A DNA stretch of 63,860 nucleotides from Caloranaerobacter sp. TR13. GTDB taxonomy: Bacteria > Bacillota > Clostridia > Tissierellales > Thermohalobacteraceae. Shown here in pieces: positions 8,159 through 17,876 of the stretch. Location of the stretch: assembly GCF_001316435.1 (NCBI RefSeq), contig NZ_JXLL01000010.1, forward strand, positions 1-63,860, written 5' to 3'. Made by a program: the position numbers and the translations under genes. A model generated the notes under the pieces. The model saw nothing but the letters and a program-made list of their open reading frames with translations. It did no database searches and had not been told where the DNA came from. The first letter of the stretch is position 1. Each line of letters starts with the position of its first letter.

Positions 8159-9263
8159 ATGATAGATTTAGTAGAATTTAAAGAAAAAGTATCTAGTTTT
8201 AGAGAGCAAATACAAGAAATAGGTGTTTCTCTTTGACGTAGAAGGATTAGAGCATAAAATTAAAAAACTTGAAGAGGAAATGTCAAAACAAGATTTTTGG
8301 AATGACCACAAAAGAGCTCAAAAAGTAGCTCAGGAACTTAAAAATATAAAAGACAAAGTGAAAGAATACAAAGATATTATTAAGGAAATTGAAGATGTTG
8401 AAGTGCTTTTAGAATTAGCTCAAGAGGAAGAAGATTTATCTTTAATTGATGAGATAAAAGAGACAATTGATGTTATTGATAAAAAAGTTAATGATATAAG
8501 GATAAATACTCTTCTTAATGAGGAATATGATAAGAATAATGCTATATTATCAATACATTCAGGTGCAGGTGGATTAGAGGCTCAAGATTGGGCACAGATG
8601 CTACTGAGAATGTATCGAAGATGGTGTGAAAGAAAGGGTTATGCAGTTGATGTTTTAGATATATTACCAGATCCAGAAGCTGGGATTAAAAGCGTAACCT
8701 TGCTTGTAAAAGGGCTTAATGCCTATGGATACTTGAAATCTGAAAAAGGGGTTCATAGGCTTGTTAGGATATCTCCATTTGATTCATCTGGAAGAAGGCA
8801 TACGTCTTTTGCATCGGTTGATGTAGTTCCTGAGATAGAGGATGATGTAGATATAGAGATTGCTCCTAGTGAAATAAGAATTGACACATATAGAGCAAGT
8901 GGTGCTGGCGGTCAGCACGTAAACAAGACAGAGTCAGCTGTAAGGATAACTCATATACCTACTGGGATTGTTGTACAATGTCAAAATGAAAGGTCGCAGC
9001 ATAGCAATAAAGCGACAGCCATGAAGATACTAAAAGCTAAATTAATAGAGATAAAAAGGCTTGAACAGAAGGAAAAAATTGAAGATTTACAAGGAGAATA
9101 TAATCAAATTGCTTGGGGTTCTCAAATAAGATCTTATATATTTCATCCATATAATCTAGTAAAGGATCATAGAACTGGCGCAGAAGTTGGAAATGTGAAT
9201 AGTGTTATGGATGGGGATATAGATTTATTTATAAATGAATATTTGAAGTCTAAAGCTAGATAA
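8159..9263 (+). CDS. prfB: Peptide chain release factor 2, programmed +1 frameshift
   Basis: Release factor 2, which reads UGA and UAA stop codons. The first 25 codons (8159-8233) end in CTT TGA C; a +1 shift at CTT continues in the next frame from 8235 to give about 367 residues. AGGTG lies upstream of the slip site as a weak internal Shine-Dalgarno. Downstream are the PCRF domain, the RF2 tripeptide SPF (in RISPFDSSGRR) that recognises the stop codon, and the GGQ catalytic motif (GAGGQHVNKTES). The UGA at the slip site makes the protein control its own synthesis. An annotation starting at the GTG at 8223 would lose the true N-terminus. A terminator follows. Confidence 0.96.
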
Positions 9264-9293
9264 GCCACCATTTTTGGTGGTTTTACTTTTTTA
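9264..9293 (+). terminator. Intrinsic terminator of prfB
   Basis: GCCACCA and TGGTGG form a short stem with a T-rich loop, followed by TTTTACTTTTTT. Confidence 0.8.
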
Positions 9294-9388
9294 AAAACAA
9301 AAATATTCAGAAAATAAAGAGGATTATGTAAAAAAACGTAGAATATAATTTAGGATAGTGAAAATTTTAATTAAGGGGTGTTACTTGA

Positions 9389-11506
9389 GTGGGGTTATTT
9401 AAGAGAAAAAAATCAAAACTTACTTTTTCGAAAAAACTATATAAAAAAGATAAAAAGAAAACACCAAAGAAAAAAAGTGTATTGTTATCTAAATTTGTAA
9501 AAAAAGAGAAAAAGAAAACTATAAGAAAGCATAAAATTAAAAATCAGATAATGGCGATTGTTTTAATACTCACAATAATACCTATCGTTTCTGTAGGATT
9601 AATAAATTACTATTTCCAAACTAAAAATGTAGAAAAGAGTATAGAAACTACAAATCTTGCTATAGCTAAATCTCTTGCAAAGCAAGTAGATATATTTATT
9701 TTAAGCTCTTTTGATATTTTAGAGACTTTAACCGCAACTCATGATTTCATGAGTATGAGTAAATTTGATTGTGCAACTGTACTAAATTCTACAGTAAATA
9801 AAATAGATCAAATACAAATGCTATACATATATGACATGAGAGGTAATGAGTATATATCTACATCTAATAAAAAAGATAGTAGAAATGTAAGTAAAGAGGA
9901 ATGGTTTAAGAAGGCTTTAAAGGGAGAAAAGGCAGTTTCTGATTCTTATGTTGACGAAACTAATAGGCTTTCCGGAGTAAATATAGCTATGCCTATGAAA
10001 AATATGTTTGGAAAGCAAACAGGTGTGATAGTTGCAAAAATAGCTTTAAATGATTTAGTAGAGTTATCAAAAGCACATAAGATCGGGCAAACTGGTATAG
10101 CTTATATAGTTGATAAGACCGGAGTTGTAATTGGACATCCCGAGTTTAGGGAAAAGGTATTAAATAGATTTAATGCAAAAGAGAACGGAATTATAGGTGC
10201 AATTAATGCGCTTGATGGAAAAACAGGTATTGAATTAACATATAAAAATGATAAAGGAGTAGATGTAGTAGGAGCATATACAGTAGTGCCTTCAACAGGT
10301 TGGGGTGTTATAGTTGAGCAGAATAAAGATGAAATAACACAAAGTTATCTAAAAGATTTATATAGAACCTTGTATGTTACAATAGCTGCAATTATTTTAG
10401 CTATTATATTTACATCTATTGTAGCTAAAATATTCTCAAATCCTATTGTAAAATTAGTAAATGTAGCAAATAGAATTAAAGATGGAGATTTAACTAACAG
10501 AGCAGATGAAAATGCAAAAAATGAGATTGGAGACTTACAGAAAGCTTTTAATCAGATGCTTGATGCATTGCATATGATAATATCTAATGTTCAAGCTGCT
10601 GGAGATGAGATAAATATATCTTCTGAAGAATTAAAAAACAGTGCTGAGCTTACCGTTAAATCTTCAGAAGAAATTTCAAATATCATTGAACAAGTTGCTG
10701 CTGGAACAGAAAGACAGCATAGAAGTATGGATGAAGCTGGTGAAGTTATAAATAGAATGGCAGAGAGTGTGAAAAATGTAGAAAATAAAACTAGACATAT
10801 TTTACAAGCTACAAATACTGCTTCAGATATAGCTAAAGCAGGTTCTGATGATGTAAAGATGTCAGAAGAAACCATGGATTTAATTACGAAAAGAGTTAGA
10901 GAATCAGCTGACAAATTAGAAAAGTTAAAGCAGCATACAATGGAAATTGGCAATATAGTTACATTTATTGATAACATATCAAAACAAACTAATCTTTTAG
11001 CGTTAAATGCTGCTATTGAGGCAGCGAGAGCAGGCGAATATGGAAGAGGCTTTACGGTTGTTGCTGAAGAAGTAAGACAACTTGCAGAACAGACAAGCAA
11101 TGCATCAAATGATATAGTTAAGATAGTAAATGAAATACAAAATGAGATGAATGAAGTTGTAAAATCTATGGACGAAGGAATAAGTGAAGTAGATAGAGGA
11201 AGAAAAATAATTAGTAATACGACAAAGTCATTTAACAATATTATTGCTGAAACAAATAAAGTATCTAATATTGTTGAAGAGTTTTACGGTATAGTAGAAG
11301 AGTTATCTCAAGAAATGAATGGAATAGAAACAGCATTTGTTCAAGTTGGTGAGATTTCTCAAGAAACGGCTTCAGGAACTCAAACAATATTAGCGAGTAC
11401 AGAAGAACAGCAGTCAATTATTCATCAGATAAATGAATCTGCTGAAAAATTACGTGATATGGCTTATAGATTAGATACGTTGATAAAAGGGTTTAAGTTA
11501 GAATAG
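9389..11506 (+). CDS. Methyl-accepting chemotaxis protein (Cache sensor)
   Basis: A 705-residue transmembrane chemoreceptor. In order: a very Lys-rich cytoplasmic tail (1-50), a membrane segment (about 54-76), an extracellular double-Cache-like sensor domain (about 80-320), a second membrane segment (about 327-350), a HAMP domain, and a long cytoplasmic signalling coiled coil. The coil carries the conserved hairpin tip [20 protein letters not shown] and the CheA/CheW-binding region. The sensor contains EEWFKKAL rather than RxWY, so the amino-acid-binding Cache motif seen in the other receptor of this window is missing and the ligand is unknown. The start is a GTG preceded by AAGGGG; the alternative TTG at 9385 quickly runs into a stop. 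A terminator follows. Confidence 0.93.
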   Translation: MGLFKRKKSKLTFSKKLYKKDKKKTPKKKSVLLSKFVKKEKKKTIRKHKIKNQIMAIVLILTIIPIVSVGLINYYFQTKNVEKSIETTNLAIAKSLAKQVDIFILSSFDILETLTATHDFMSMSKFDCATVLNSTVNKIDQIQMLYIYDMRGNEYISTSNKKDSRNVSKEEWFKKALKGEKAVSDSYVDETNRLSGVNIAMPMKNMFGKQTGVIVAKIALNDLVELSKAHKIGQTGIAYIVDKTGVVIGHPEFREKVLNRFNAKENGIIGAINALDGKTGIELTYKNDKGVDVVGAYTVVPSTGWGVIVEQNKDEITQSYLKDLYRTLYVTIAAIILAIIFTSIVAKIFSNPIVKLVNVANRIKDGDLTNRADENAKNEIGDLQKAFNQMLDALHMIISNVQAAGDEINISSEELKNSAELTVKSSEEISNIIEQVAAGTERQHRSMDEAGEVINRMAESVKNVENKTRHILQATNTASDIAKAGSDDVKMSEETMDLITKRVRESADKLEKLKQHTMEIGNIVTFIDNISKQTNLLALNAAIEAARAGEYGRGFTVVAEEVRQLAEQTSNASNDIVKIVNEIQNEMNEVVKSMDEGISEVDRGRKIISNTTKSFNNIIAETNKVSNIVEEFYGIVEELSQEMNGIETAFVQVGEISQETASGTQTILASTEEQQSIIHQINESAEKLRDMAYRLDTLIKGFKLE

Positions 11507-11516
11507 TTGAGAGTAT

Positions 11517-11543
11517 ATGCGGCTTTTAGCCGCATTTTGTTTG
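11517..11543 (+). terminator. Intrinsic terminator of the chemoreceptor gene
   Basis: ATGCGGC and GCCGCAT form a perfect 7-bp stem with a TTTTA loop, followed by TTTTGTTT. Confidence 0.85.
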
Positions 11544-11637
11544 TGGATAAAGTATGTGGTAAGTAGCCTCATCCCTTGTTTAATAATGCATAAAATTATA
11601 TAATTAAGTGGGAGATTGCGTGAAGGAGAGAAAAAAT

Positions 11638-13791
11638 ATGGATATTGTTAAAAAGCTAATAGAAGAGTTCGGACTGAAACGATATCAGGTAGAAAATACT
11701 ATTAGGCTTATTGATGAAGGAAATACTATTCCTTTTATAGCTAGATATAGAAAGGAGCAGACAGGAGAATTAAGTGATGTTGTTTTAAGAGAGTTTAGTC
11801 AAAGGCTTTCTTATTTAAGAAATTTAGAAAGTAGAAAAGAAGAAGTTATAAGGCTTATTAGTGAGCAGGGTAAATTGACTGATGAGTTAAAAAAGGAAAT
11901 TATTGAGGCGGATGTACTTCAAAGAGTAGAGGATTTATATAGACCTTTTAGACCTAAACGTAGGACAAGAGCTACAATTGCGAAGGAAAGAGGACTTGAG
12001 CCTCTAGCAAATATAATATTAGCTCAAGAAACAGTAGAAATAAGTTTAGAAGATTTAGCTAAACAATTTGTAAATGAAGAGAAGGGTGTAAATAATATTG
12101 ATGATGCTTATAATGGAGCTAAGGATATAATAGCTGAAATTATTTCTGACAATGCAGAATTTAGAAGAGTTATAAGGAATGTGACTTTTAACAAAGGTCT
12201 AATAGTATCAAAAGTGGTAGATGAAGAAATAGAATCTGTATATGAGATGTATTATGATTATAAAGAACCTGTTAAGAGAATTCCAAATCATAGGATACTA
12301 GCTATTAATAGGGGAGAAAAGGAGAAATACTTAAGAGTAAAGATAGATGCGCCATATGAAGAGATAATTACTTATCTTATGGATAATGTTATTACTAATG
12401 ATAAAGCTATTACTACAGAACATCTTAAAGAAGCAATAGAAGATGGCTACAAAAGATTGATTGCACCATCTATAGAGAGGGAAATTAGAAATAGTTTAAC
12501 TGAAAGAGCAGAAGAGCACGCTATAAAAGTATTTGCTAGAAATCTTAAAAATTTACTTCTTGGGTCGCCAGTTAAAGGTAAAGTAGTTATGGGATTTGAC
12601 CCGGCGTTCAGAACTGGGTGTAAGATAGCTGTAGTTGATGAAACAGGTAAGTTATTAGATACGACTACTGTATATCCTACTGAACCACAGAATAAAGTTG
12701 AAGAAACTAAAAAAGAGCTTAAAGAGCTTATAGATAAATACGATATAGATATAATTGCAATAGGCAATGGAACTGCATCGAGAGAGTCAGAGCTTATTGT
12801 AGCTGAAATGCTAAGTGAAATAGATAAAAATACATGTTATACAATAGTAAGTGAAGCAGGAGCATCTGTTTATTCAGCATCAGAAGTTGCCAATGAAGAA
12901 TATCCTGATATTAATGTATCATTAAGAGGAGCAATATCTATAGCTAGAAGATTACAAGACCCATTAGCTGAACTTGTAAAAATAGACCCAAAACATGTAG
13001 GTGTAGGCCAGTATCAGCATGATATAAACCAGAAAAAATTAGATGAAGCTTTAAAGGGTGTTGTTGAAGACTGTGTTAATAGTGTAGGAGTAGATTTAAA
13101 TACTGCTTCAGTATCATTACTTCGCTATATAGCTGGGATATCTTCTAGTGTTGCTAAAAATATAGTTAAATACAGAGAACAAAATGGGAAGTTTAAAAAT
13201 AGAGAGCAGCTTAAGAAAGTACCTAGACTTGGAGATAAGGTTTTTGTGCAATGTGCTGGTTTCTTGAGAATATCTGATGGAACTAATCCATTAGATAATA
13301 CTTCTGTTCACCCAGAGTCATATGATGTTACGATTAAACTTATTGAAAGACTAGGTTTTTCAGAGGCAGATATAAAGAATGGAAGTTTGAAAGAGATAGA
13401 CAAAAATTTAAAAGATATTAATATAGAAATTTTAGCTAAGGATTTAGGTGTAGGTTTACCAACTCTAAAGGATATTATAAAAGAGTTAAAAAAGCCTGGC
13501 AGAGACCCAAGAGATGAGATGCCAAAACCAGTATTTAGAACTGATGTATTAAAAATTGAAGACTTAAAACCAGATATGGTACTAACAGGAACAGTAAGAA
13601 ATGTAGTAGATTTTGGTGCATTTGTTGACATTGGAGTAAAACAAGATGGTTTAGTACACATATCTCAATTAAGTAACAAGTTTATCAAGCATCCTATGGA
13701 AGTAGTTTCAGTAGGTGATATTGTTAAGGTTAAGGTAATAGAGGTAGATGTAAAGAAGGGGAGAATAGCACTAAGCATGAGGGAAGTATAG
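11638..13791 (+). CDS. tex: Tex family RNA-binding transcriptional accessory protein
   Basis: A 717-residue Tex/YdcI-type protein. Visible parts are an N-terminal helical region with the signature NTIPFIARYRKEQTG, a YqgF/RNase H-like domain starting near GFDPAFRTGCKIAVVDETG, a helix-hairpin-helix region (LLRYIAGISSSVAKNIVKYR and GKFKNREQLKKVPRLG), and a C-terminal S1 RNA-binding domain (about 645-715, GTVRNVVDFGAFVDIGVKQD). Tex proteins bind nucleic acids and act in transcription, and in some bacteria in toxin gene expression. The ATG at 11638 was chosen because AAGGAGAG lies just before it; the frame is open from 11608. The stop codon TAG is the first three bases of a heptamer array, and there is no intrinsic terminator. 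Confidence 0.93.
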   Translation: MDIVKKLIEEFGLKRYQVENTIRLIDEGNTIPFIARYRKEQTGELSDVVLREFSQRLSYLRNLESRKEEVIRLISEQGKLTDELKKEIIEADVLQRVEDLYRPFRPKRRTRATIAKERGLEPLANIILAQETVEISLEDLAKQFVNEEKGVNNIDDAYNGAKDIIAEIISDNAEFRRVIRNVTFNKGLIVSKVVDEEIESVYEMYYDYKEPVKRIPNHRILAINRGEKEKYLRVKIDAPYEEIITYLMDNVITNDKAITTEHLKEAIEDGYKRLIAPSIEREIRNSLTERAEEHAIKVFARNLKNLLLGSPVKGKVVMGFDPAFRTGCKIAVVDETGKLLDTTTVYPTEPQNKVEETKKELKELIDKYDIDIIAIGNGTASRESELIVAEMLSEIDKNTCYTIVSEAGASVYSASEVANEEYPDINVSLRGAISIARRLQDPLAELVKIDPKHVGVGQYQHDINQKKLDEALKGVVEDCVNSVGVDLNTASVSLLRYIAGISSSVAKNIVKYREQNGKFKNREQLKKVPRLGDKVFVQCAGFLRISDGTNPLDNTSVHPESYDVTIKLIERLGFSEADIKNGSLKEIDKNLKDINIEILAKDLGVGLPTLKDIIKELKKPGRDPRDEMPKPVFRTDVLKIEDLKPDMVLTGTVRNVVDFGAFVDIGVKQDGLVHISQLSNKFIKHPMEVVSVGDIVKVKVIEVDVKKGRIALSMREV

Positions 13792-13991
13792 GTACTAGGT
13801 GCTGGGTACTAGGTACTGGGTACTAGATACTGGGTACTGGGTGCTGGGGACTAGGTACTGGGTACCTATTCCCTGTCCCCTGTTCTCTGTTCCCTATAAA
13901 AAAATGAAAGTAGCGCAGAATTAATTCTGCGCTACTACAATTGACACTTGGTACCTGTTTCCTGTCCTCTGTACCCTGGTCTCTATCTCCT
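13789..13991. repeat. Longest composite heptamer array, with palindrome
   Basis: From the tex stop: GGTACTA GGTGCTG GGTACTA GGTACTG and so on, about eleven GGTACTR-type units (13791-13866). Then come CTGTYCC units (13870-13895), a 26-bp perfect palindrome (13910-13935), and a second CTGTYCT block (13950-13991) running to just before the MFS ribosome-binding site. The 7-nt period is unbroken within blocks while individual units vary at one or two positions. Confidence 0.85.
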
Positions 13992-14017
13992 ATAAAAAAA
14001 CGAAAGGAGTTTTTGAA

Positions 14018-15304
14018 ATGAATACAGAAAGAAACAGATTGTATACTTATCGCTGGTATATATGGGGAATACTTGCATTAGCATACGTAATAGTATTCTT
14101 CCATAGAGTTGCAGCGGGCGTAGTTAGACAAGATTTGATTAAAGCATTTAATATTACAGATGTTGAATTTGGAAACTTAGGTTCAATGTATTTCTATGCT
14201 TACATGATTATGCAGATACCGTCAGGAATATTGGCAGATACTTTGGGAGCTAGGAAAACGGTTTTTGTAGGTACACTACTGGCAGGTATAGGTTCTATAA
14301 TATTTGGATTTGCTACAAACATAACATTAGCTTATATTGGAAGATTGATAGTTGGATTAGGAGTATCTGTAGTATTTATTTCTATTTTAAAGGTTTTATC
14401 ACAGTGGTTTAGAGAAGATGAGTTTGGAAGGATGTCAGGGCTAACTTCTTTTATTGGCAATGGTGGTGCTTTACTTGCACAGTTTCCTCTAGTAGTAATG
14501 GTTACAAATATAGGCTGGAGATTATCTTTCGCTGCAATAGGGGTTATATCGTTAGTTGTAGCTGTATTAGCGTATTTAATTGTAAGAAACAGTCCAGAAG
14601 ATATGGGATTTGATCCAATAATTAAAAAAGTTGAAAAGAAAAATGTATCATTATCAGAAAGTATAAAAAATGTTTTTTCTAACCCAAAAACTTGGCCAGG
14701 TTTCTTTGCTTTTGGAGGGATGTTTGGTTCAGTAATAGCTTTTGTAGGTGCTTGGGGAGTTCCATATATGATACATGTATATGGTATATCAAAAGCTAAA
14801 GCTTCAACTTTTACTATGATAGTAACAGTAGGGCTTATGATAGGCAGTTTGGTTGTTGGTACAATTTCAGACAAGATTGGAAGAAGAAAAGCTCCATTTT
14901 TAGCCTTTTCTTTAGTATATACATTAACATGGGTAATTTTAATGTATGTTAACCCTGGTAGAATGTCTTTTTCATTACTTTATATATTATTATTTATAAT
15001 GGGCTTCTCATCATCAGGTTTCGTACTATCTTGGGCATGTTCTAAAGAAGTGAACAACCCTAGCTATGCAGGGATATCTACTGGAACAGTAAACATGGGT
15101 GGTTTTCTTTTTGCAGCAGCTATACAGCCTGTTATTGGTTATATACTAGATAAAAGCTGGACTGGTAAGCTAATTGACGGAGTTAAAGTGTATACAGTAG
15201 CCTCATATAATAAAGCATTTTTAATATGTTTAATAGCTTCTATAATTGCTGTTATAAGTATATTATTTGTTAAGGAAACAAGATGTAAGAATATATATAG
15301 TTAA
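14018..15304 (+). CDS. MFS transporter
   Basis: A 428-residue integral membrane protein with about twelve hydrophobic segments and the major facilitator fold. The loop after the second segment has the MFS motif in the form GILADTLGARKTVF, and the matching loop in the second half reads GTISDKIGRRKAPF. The N-terminal segment WGILALAYVIVFFHRVAAG resembles MFS members of the sugar-phosphate/organic anion type, but the substrate cannot be told from sequence. It is preceded by a strong AAAGGAG and followed by a terminator, so it is a single-gene unit. The composite repeat array sits directly upstream and leaves little room for a promoter, which must lie in or beside the repeat. Confidence 0.85.
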   Translation: MNTERNRLYTYRWYIWGILALAYVIVFFHRVAAGVVRQDLIKAFNITDVEFGNLGSMYFYAYMIMQIPSGILADTLGARKTVFVGTLLAGIGSIIFGFATNITLAYIGRLIVGLGVSVVFISILKVLSQWFREDEFGRMSGLTSFIGNGGALLAQFPLVVMVTNIGWRLSFAAIGVISLVVAVLAYLIVRNSPEDMGFDPIIKKVEKKNVSLSESIKNVFSNPKTWPGFFAFGGMFGSVIAFVGAWGVPYMIHVYGISKAKASTFTMIVTVGLMIGSLVVGTISDKIGRRKAPFLAFSLVYTLTWVILMYVNPGRMSFSLLYILLFIMGFSSSGFVLSWACSKEVNNPSYAGISTGTVNMGGFLFAAAIQPVIGYILDKSWTGKLIDGVKVYTVASYNKAFLICLIASIIAVISILFVKETRCKNIYS

Positions 15305-15308
15305 AAAA

Positions 15309-15338
15309 GGATCCTGAATTATCAGGGTTCTTTTTTTG
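15309..15338 (+). terminator. Intrinsic terminator of the MFS gene
   Basis: GATCCTGA and TCAGGGTTC form a stem, followed by seven T residues. Confidence 0.8.
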
Positions 15339-15369
15339 ATATATAAATAATATTTTTTAAAAAATATAA

Positions 15370-15419
15370 TTGACAAGGTAAACGCTTTCAATTATAATAA
15401 AGTTAGGTAACCGATAAAC
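15370..15419 (+). promoter_or_regulatory. Promoter with paired LacI-type operators, sugar locus 1
   Basis: TTGACA (15370-15375), a 17-nt spacer and TATAAT (15393-15398) form a near-perfect vegetative promoter. The spacer contains GGTAAACGCTTTCA (15377-15390), matching 13 of 14 positions of the catabolite-response/LacI-type consensus TGWAANCGNTNWCA. A second half-related site GTAACCGATAAAC lies at 15407-15419. Their CG centres are 29 bp apart, nearly the same as in the second promoter at 21619-21670, which points to one LacI-type regulator, probably the product of the gene at 20606. Confidence 0.75.
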
Positions 15420-15556
15420 ATAAATTAACTTAACAAAACTTCAAAGAAATAATTAACAAACTTTATCATCACATTCCATAATTAATACTATTTGTGTATT
15501 TTCAGGTTATTTCAAGGTTTAACCACGATTAACAATTTAAAGAAGGGGGAAATAAA

Positions 15557-16822
15557 ATGAAAAAAACTTTAGCTATGATTTTGGCATTAGTTATGGTATT
15601 CTCTTTAGTGTTAACTGGATGTGGAGCTGATAAGAGTAAAGAAGATACAGCTTCTAATTCAAATCAAAAAGTAGAACTTAAATTTGCTACTTGGGCAGGA
15701 GCACAAGAATTAAAAGAACTTCAAGAAATAGTAGACAGATTAAATAGTCAATCAAAAGAGTATAAAATTGAAGTAATGAGTATACCATCAGATTATTACG
15801 TAAAAATTCAAACTATGATAGCAGGTGGTACTGCACCAGACCTTATATGGTTATCACAAGAATACATACCAGCGTATGCTAGTATGGGTGCTATATTAGA
15901 TATTACTAAATTTGCACAAGAAGATAAAAGTTTAGATTTAAGTGATTTCTATGAAGCAACTTTAGCTACAGCAAAATATCAGGACAAGCTATATGGTTAT
16001 CCATGGATTTCACAGCCAGTAATTATGTATTACAATAAAAAGTTATTTGATGAAGCGAATATCCCATACCCAACTGATGATATGACATGGGAACAATTTA
16101 TCGAAGTAGGTAAAAAGTTAACAAAGGATACAGATGGTGATGGTAAAGTAGATCAGTACGGATTTATAGTAAATGGTTGGCCACCAATTCACTTATGGTT
16201 ATGGACTCATGGTGGTGATATAATTAATAGTGAAGGAAAAGTTGTTATCGATTCTAAAGAATCAATTGAAGGAATTAAAGTATTAAATGACATTATAAAT
16301 GTTGATAAGATTACTCCAAGTAAAGCACAAATAGAAGCTCAAGGATTTGGTGAGCAGTTTAAGACAGGTAAGATTGCAATGTTCATGGGTGGAGCTGCTG
16401 ATGATTTTGAAAAAACTATAAAAGACTTTGAGGTAGGAACTGCTCCAATACCTCATGGTGTAAAAAAAGCTACTTTTAACTGGATTGCTTCAACTGTAAT
16501 TTCTAGCCAAACTAAGAATAAAGAAGTTGCTTATAAAGCTTTAAGAGACTTAACAAAAGCATTCTTAGATTGGAAAGTTGTACCTCCAGTAAAATCAAAA
16601 GTTGATGATATTGTAAAAATTAGACCTGATAAGAAAGATGCAATTCCTGCAATTAGAAAGTCAATGGAATTTGGTAGAGGTTTCAATAACCAAATTAAAC
16701 AAGCAGAAATTGATTCAATAGTATGGGATAACTTATATGATCCTATTTTAAGAGGAGAAGCTAAACCAGAAGAAGCAGCTAAGAAAACTGCTGATAAACT
16801 AAGAAAACTTTTAGGTCAATAA
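15557..16822 (+). CDS. Sugar ABC transporter, solute-binding lipoprotein (locus 1)
   Basis: A 421-residue exported lipoprotein of the family-1 (MalE-like) solute-binding proteins. The signal peptide ends in a lipobox LTGC with Cys22 as lipidation site. The mature protein has the typical KLFDEANIPYPTDDMTWEQF segment and a Ca-binding-like stretch DTDGDGKVDQYG. It would capture an oligosaccharide outside the cell and hand it to the two permeases encoded next. The start has a strong AAGGGGG. A hairpin without a T-run follows the gene, which may stabilise this first part of the mRNA and give more binding protein than permease. The substrate is not shown by the sequence. Confidence 0.9.
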   Translation: MKKTLAMILALVMVFSLVLTGCGADKSKEDTASNSNQKVELKFATWAGAQELKELQEIVDRLNSQSKEYKIEVMSIPSDYYVKIQTMIAGGTAPDLIWLSQEYIPAYASMGAILDITKFAQEDKSLDLSDFYEATLATAKYQDKLYGYPWISQPVIMYYNKKLFDEANIPYPTDDMTWEQFIEVGKKLTKDTDGDGKVDQYGFIVNGWPPIHLWLWTHGGDIINSEGKVVIDSKESIEGIKVLNDIINVDKITPSKAQIEAQGFGEQFKTGKIAMFMGGAADDFEKTIKDFEVGTAPIPHGVKKATFNWIASTVISSQTKNKEVAYKALRDLTKAFLDWKVVPPVKSKVDDIVKIRPDKKDAIPAIRKSMEFGRGFNNQIKQAEIDSIVWDNLYDPILRGEAKPEEAAKKTADKLRKLLGQ

Positions 16823-16829
16823 TTTTGGG

Positions 16830-16863
16830 CATAGAAGAGTAGCATTAATGTTACTCTTCTATG
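16830..16863 (+). other. Intercistronic hairpin after the binding-protein gene
   Basis: CATAGAAGAGTA and its exact complement flank a 10-nt loop. No T-tract follows, and the permease gene starts 40 bases later. Such hairpins downstream of binding-protein genes commonly protect the upstream mRNA or act as partial terminators. Confidence 0.65.
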
Positions 16864-16903
16864 TTTGCTTAGTCTATATTTTATTATTTAAGAAGGTGAA
16901 GAG

Positions 16904-17797
16904 ATGAAGCAAAAGAATAAACTATATAAAAAACTAAAAAAATACGAAGGTTACTTTTTTATTTTACCTTGGATATTAGGAATGTTACTTTTTACAATAG
17001 GACCTATTTTATTTGCAATATATATAGGATTTACTGAATGGAAAATTTTAACCAAACCTAACTTTGTAGGATTTCAAAATTATATTGACATATTTCATGA
17101 TGAGAACTTCTGGAATTCTCTAATGGTAACAGTGAAGTATGCTATATTTGCTGTTCCGTTAGGTATAATTACTTCACTAACAATTGCTATTTTAATGAAT
17201 ACAGAAATAAAAGGGATTAGATTTTTTAGAACGATATATTATTTACCAGCAGTTGTTTCGGGAGTTGCTGTTGCACTTTTATGGAGATGGGTATTAGATC
17301 CAGAATTTGGACTTATAAATCTTATGCTTGCTCAAATTGGAATACAAGGGCCTGGCTGGTTATCTGATCCTGATTGGGTATTACCATCGTATATACTTAT
17401 GGCTCTTTGGGGAGCAGGTGGAGGAATGATTACGTATTTAGTAGGATTAAGAGAGGTACCACAAAATTTATATGAAGCTGCTGAAATTGACGGAGCTGGT
17501 CCATTGACAAAGTTTTTTAAGATTACTTTGCCTTTGATGACACCGATATTATTCTATAACTTAATAATGGGTATAATAGGTGCATTTAGAAAGTTTACAG
17601 ATGCCTATATTTTAGGTGGTGCTGGAAATCAAGGAAAATTCTATTTAGTTTATTTATATGATAATGCTTTTAAATACTTTAAGATGGGTTATGCTACAGC
17701 ATTGGCATGGATTTTATTTGTCATTATTTTCTTATTAACACTTATTATATTTAAATCATCTTCCCTATGGGTTTATTACGAATCAAACGATGATTAA
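16904..17797 (+). CDS. Sugar ABC transporter permease, MalF type (locus 1)
   Basis: A 297-residue integral membrane protein with six hydrophobic segments. The cytoplasmic EAA loop, which contacts the ATPase, is seen as LYEAAEIDGAGPLTKFFKITLPLM. The N-terminal segment YEGYFFILPWILGMLLFTIGP is typical of MalF-like subunits of CUT1 carbohydrate importers. It pairs with the permease encoded downstream. No ATP-binding subunit is encoded in the locus, so an MsmX-type shared ATPase is expected elsewhere. AAGGTGAAGAG precedes the ATG. The gene ends at a heptamer array that lies between it and its partner. Confidence 0.92.
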   Translation: MKQKNKLYKKLKKYEGYFFILPWILGMLLFTIGPILFAIYIGFTEWKILTKPNFVGFQNYIDIFHDENFWNSLMVTVKYAIFAVPLGIITSLTIAILMNTEIKGIRFFRTIYYLPAVVSGVAVALLWRWVLDPEFGLINLMLAQIGIQGPGWLSDPDWVLPSYILMALWGAGGGMITYLVGLREVPQNLYEAAEIDGAGPLTKFFKITLPLMTPILFYNLIMGIIGAFRKFTDAYILGGAGNQGKFYLVYLYDNAFKYFKMGYATALAWILFVIIFLLTLIIFKSSSLWVYYESNDD

Positions 17798-17802
17798 TCA
17801 AA

Positions 17803-17852
17803 ATACCCAGTACCAAGTACCTAGTACCCAGTACCAAGTATCAAGTACCCAA
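17803..17852 (-). repeat. Heptamer array inside the ABC operon
   Basis: AGTACCA AGTACCT AGTACCC AGTACCA AGTATCA AGTACCC, with period 7, is the inverted form of the GGTACTR family. It separates the two permease genes. It is an open frame joined to the downstream permease and would encode a 7-residue repeat (QYQVPST QYQVSST) if translated. Confidence 0.85.
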
Positions 17853-17876
17853 ATCTATTATCAAGAGGTGACAAAA

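Noticed and set aside
10591-11238. Long minus-strand open frame inside the chemoreceptor gene
   Set aside because: It is the antisense shadow of the helical signalling domain: Ser/Leu-rich, no ribosome-binding site, no family pattern. The many similar frames opposite other genes were left out for the same reason.
13789-13866. CRISPR array
   Set aside because: The units are only 7 nt, directly abutting, with no spacers of constant length and no cas genes.
15377-15390. Pure CcpA catabolite-response site
   Set aside because: It matches the cre consensus at 13 of 14 positions, so CcpA binding is possible. The partner site 29 bp away and the same layout at 21619 make a local LacI-type operator the better reading.
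17790-17876. N-terminal extension of the MalG-type permease through the heptamer array
   Set aside because: The extension is repeat-derived, has no ribosome-binding site of its own, and the ATG at 17877 has AGAGGTG at the right distance.
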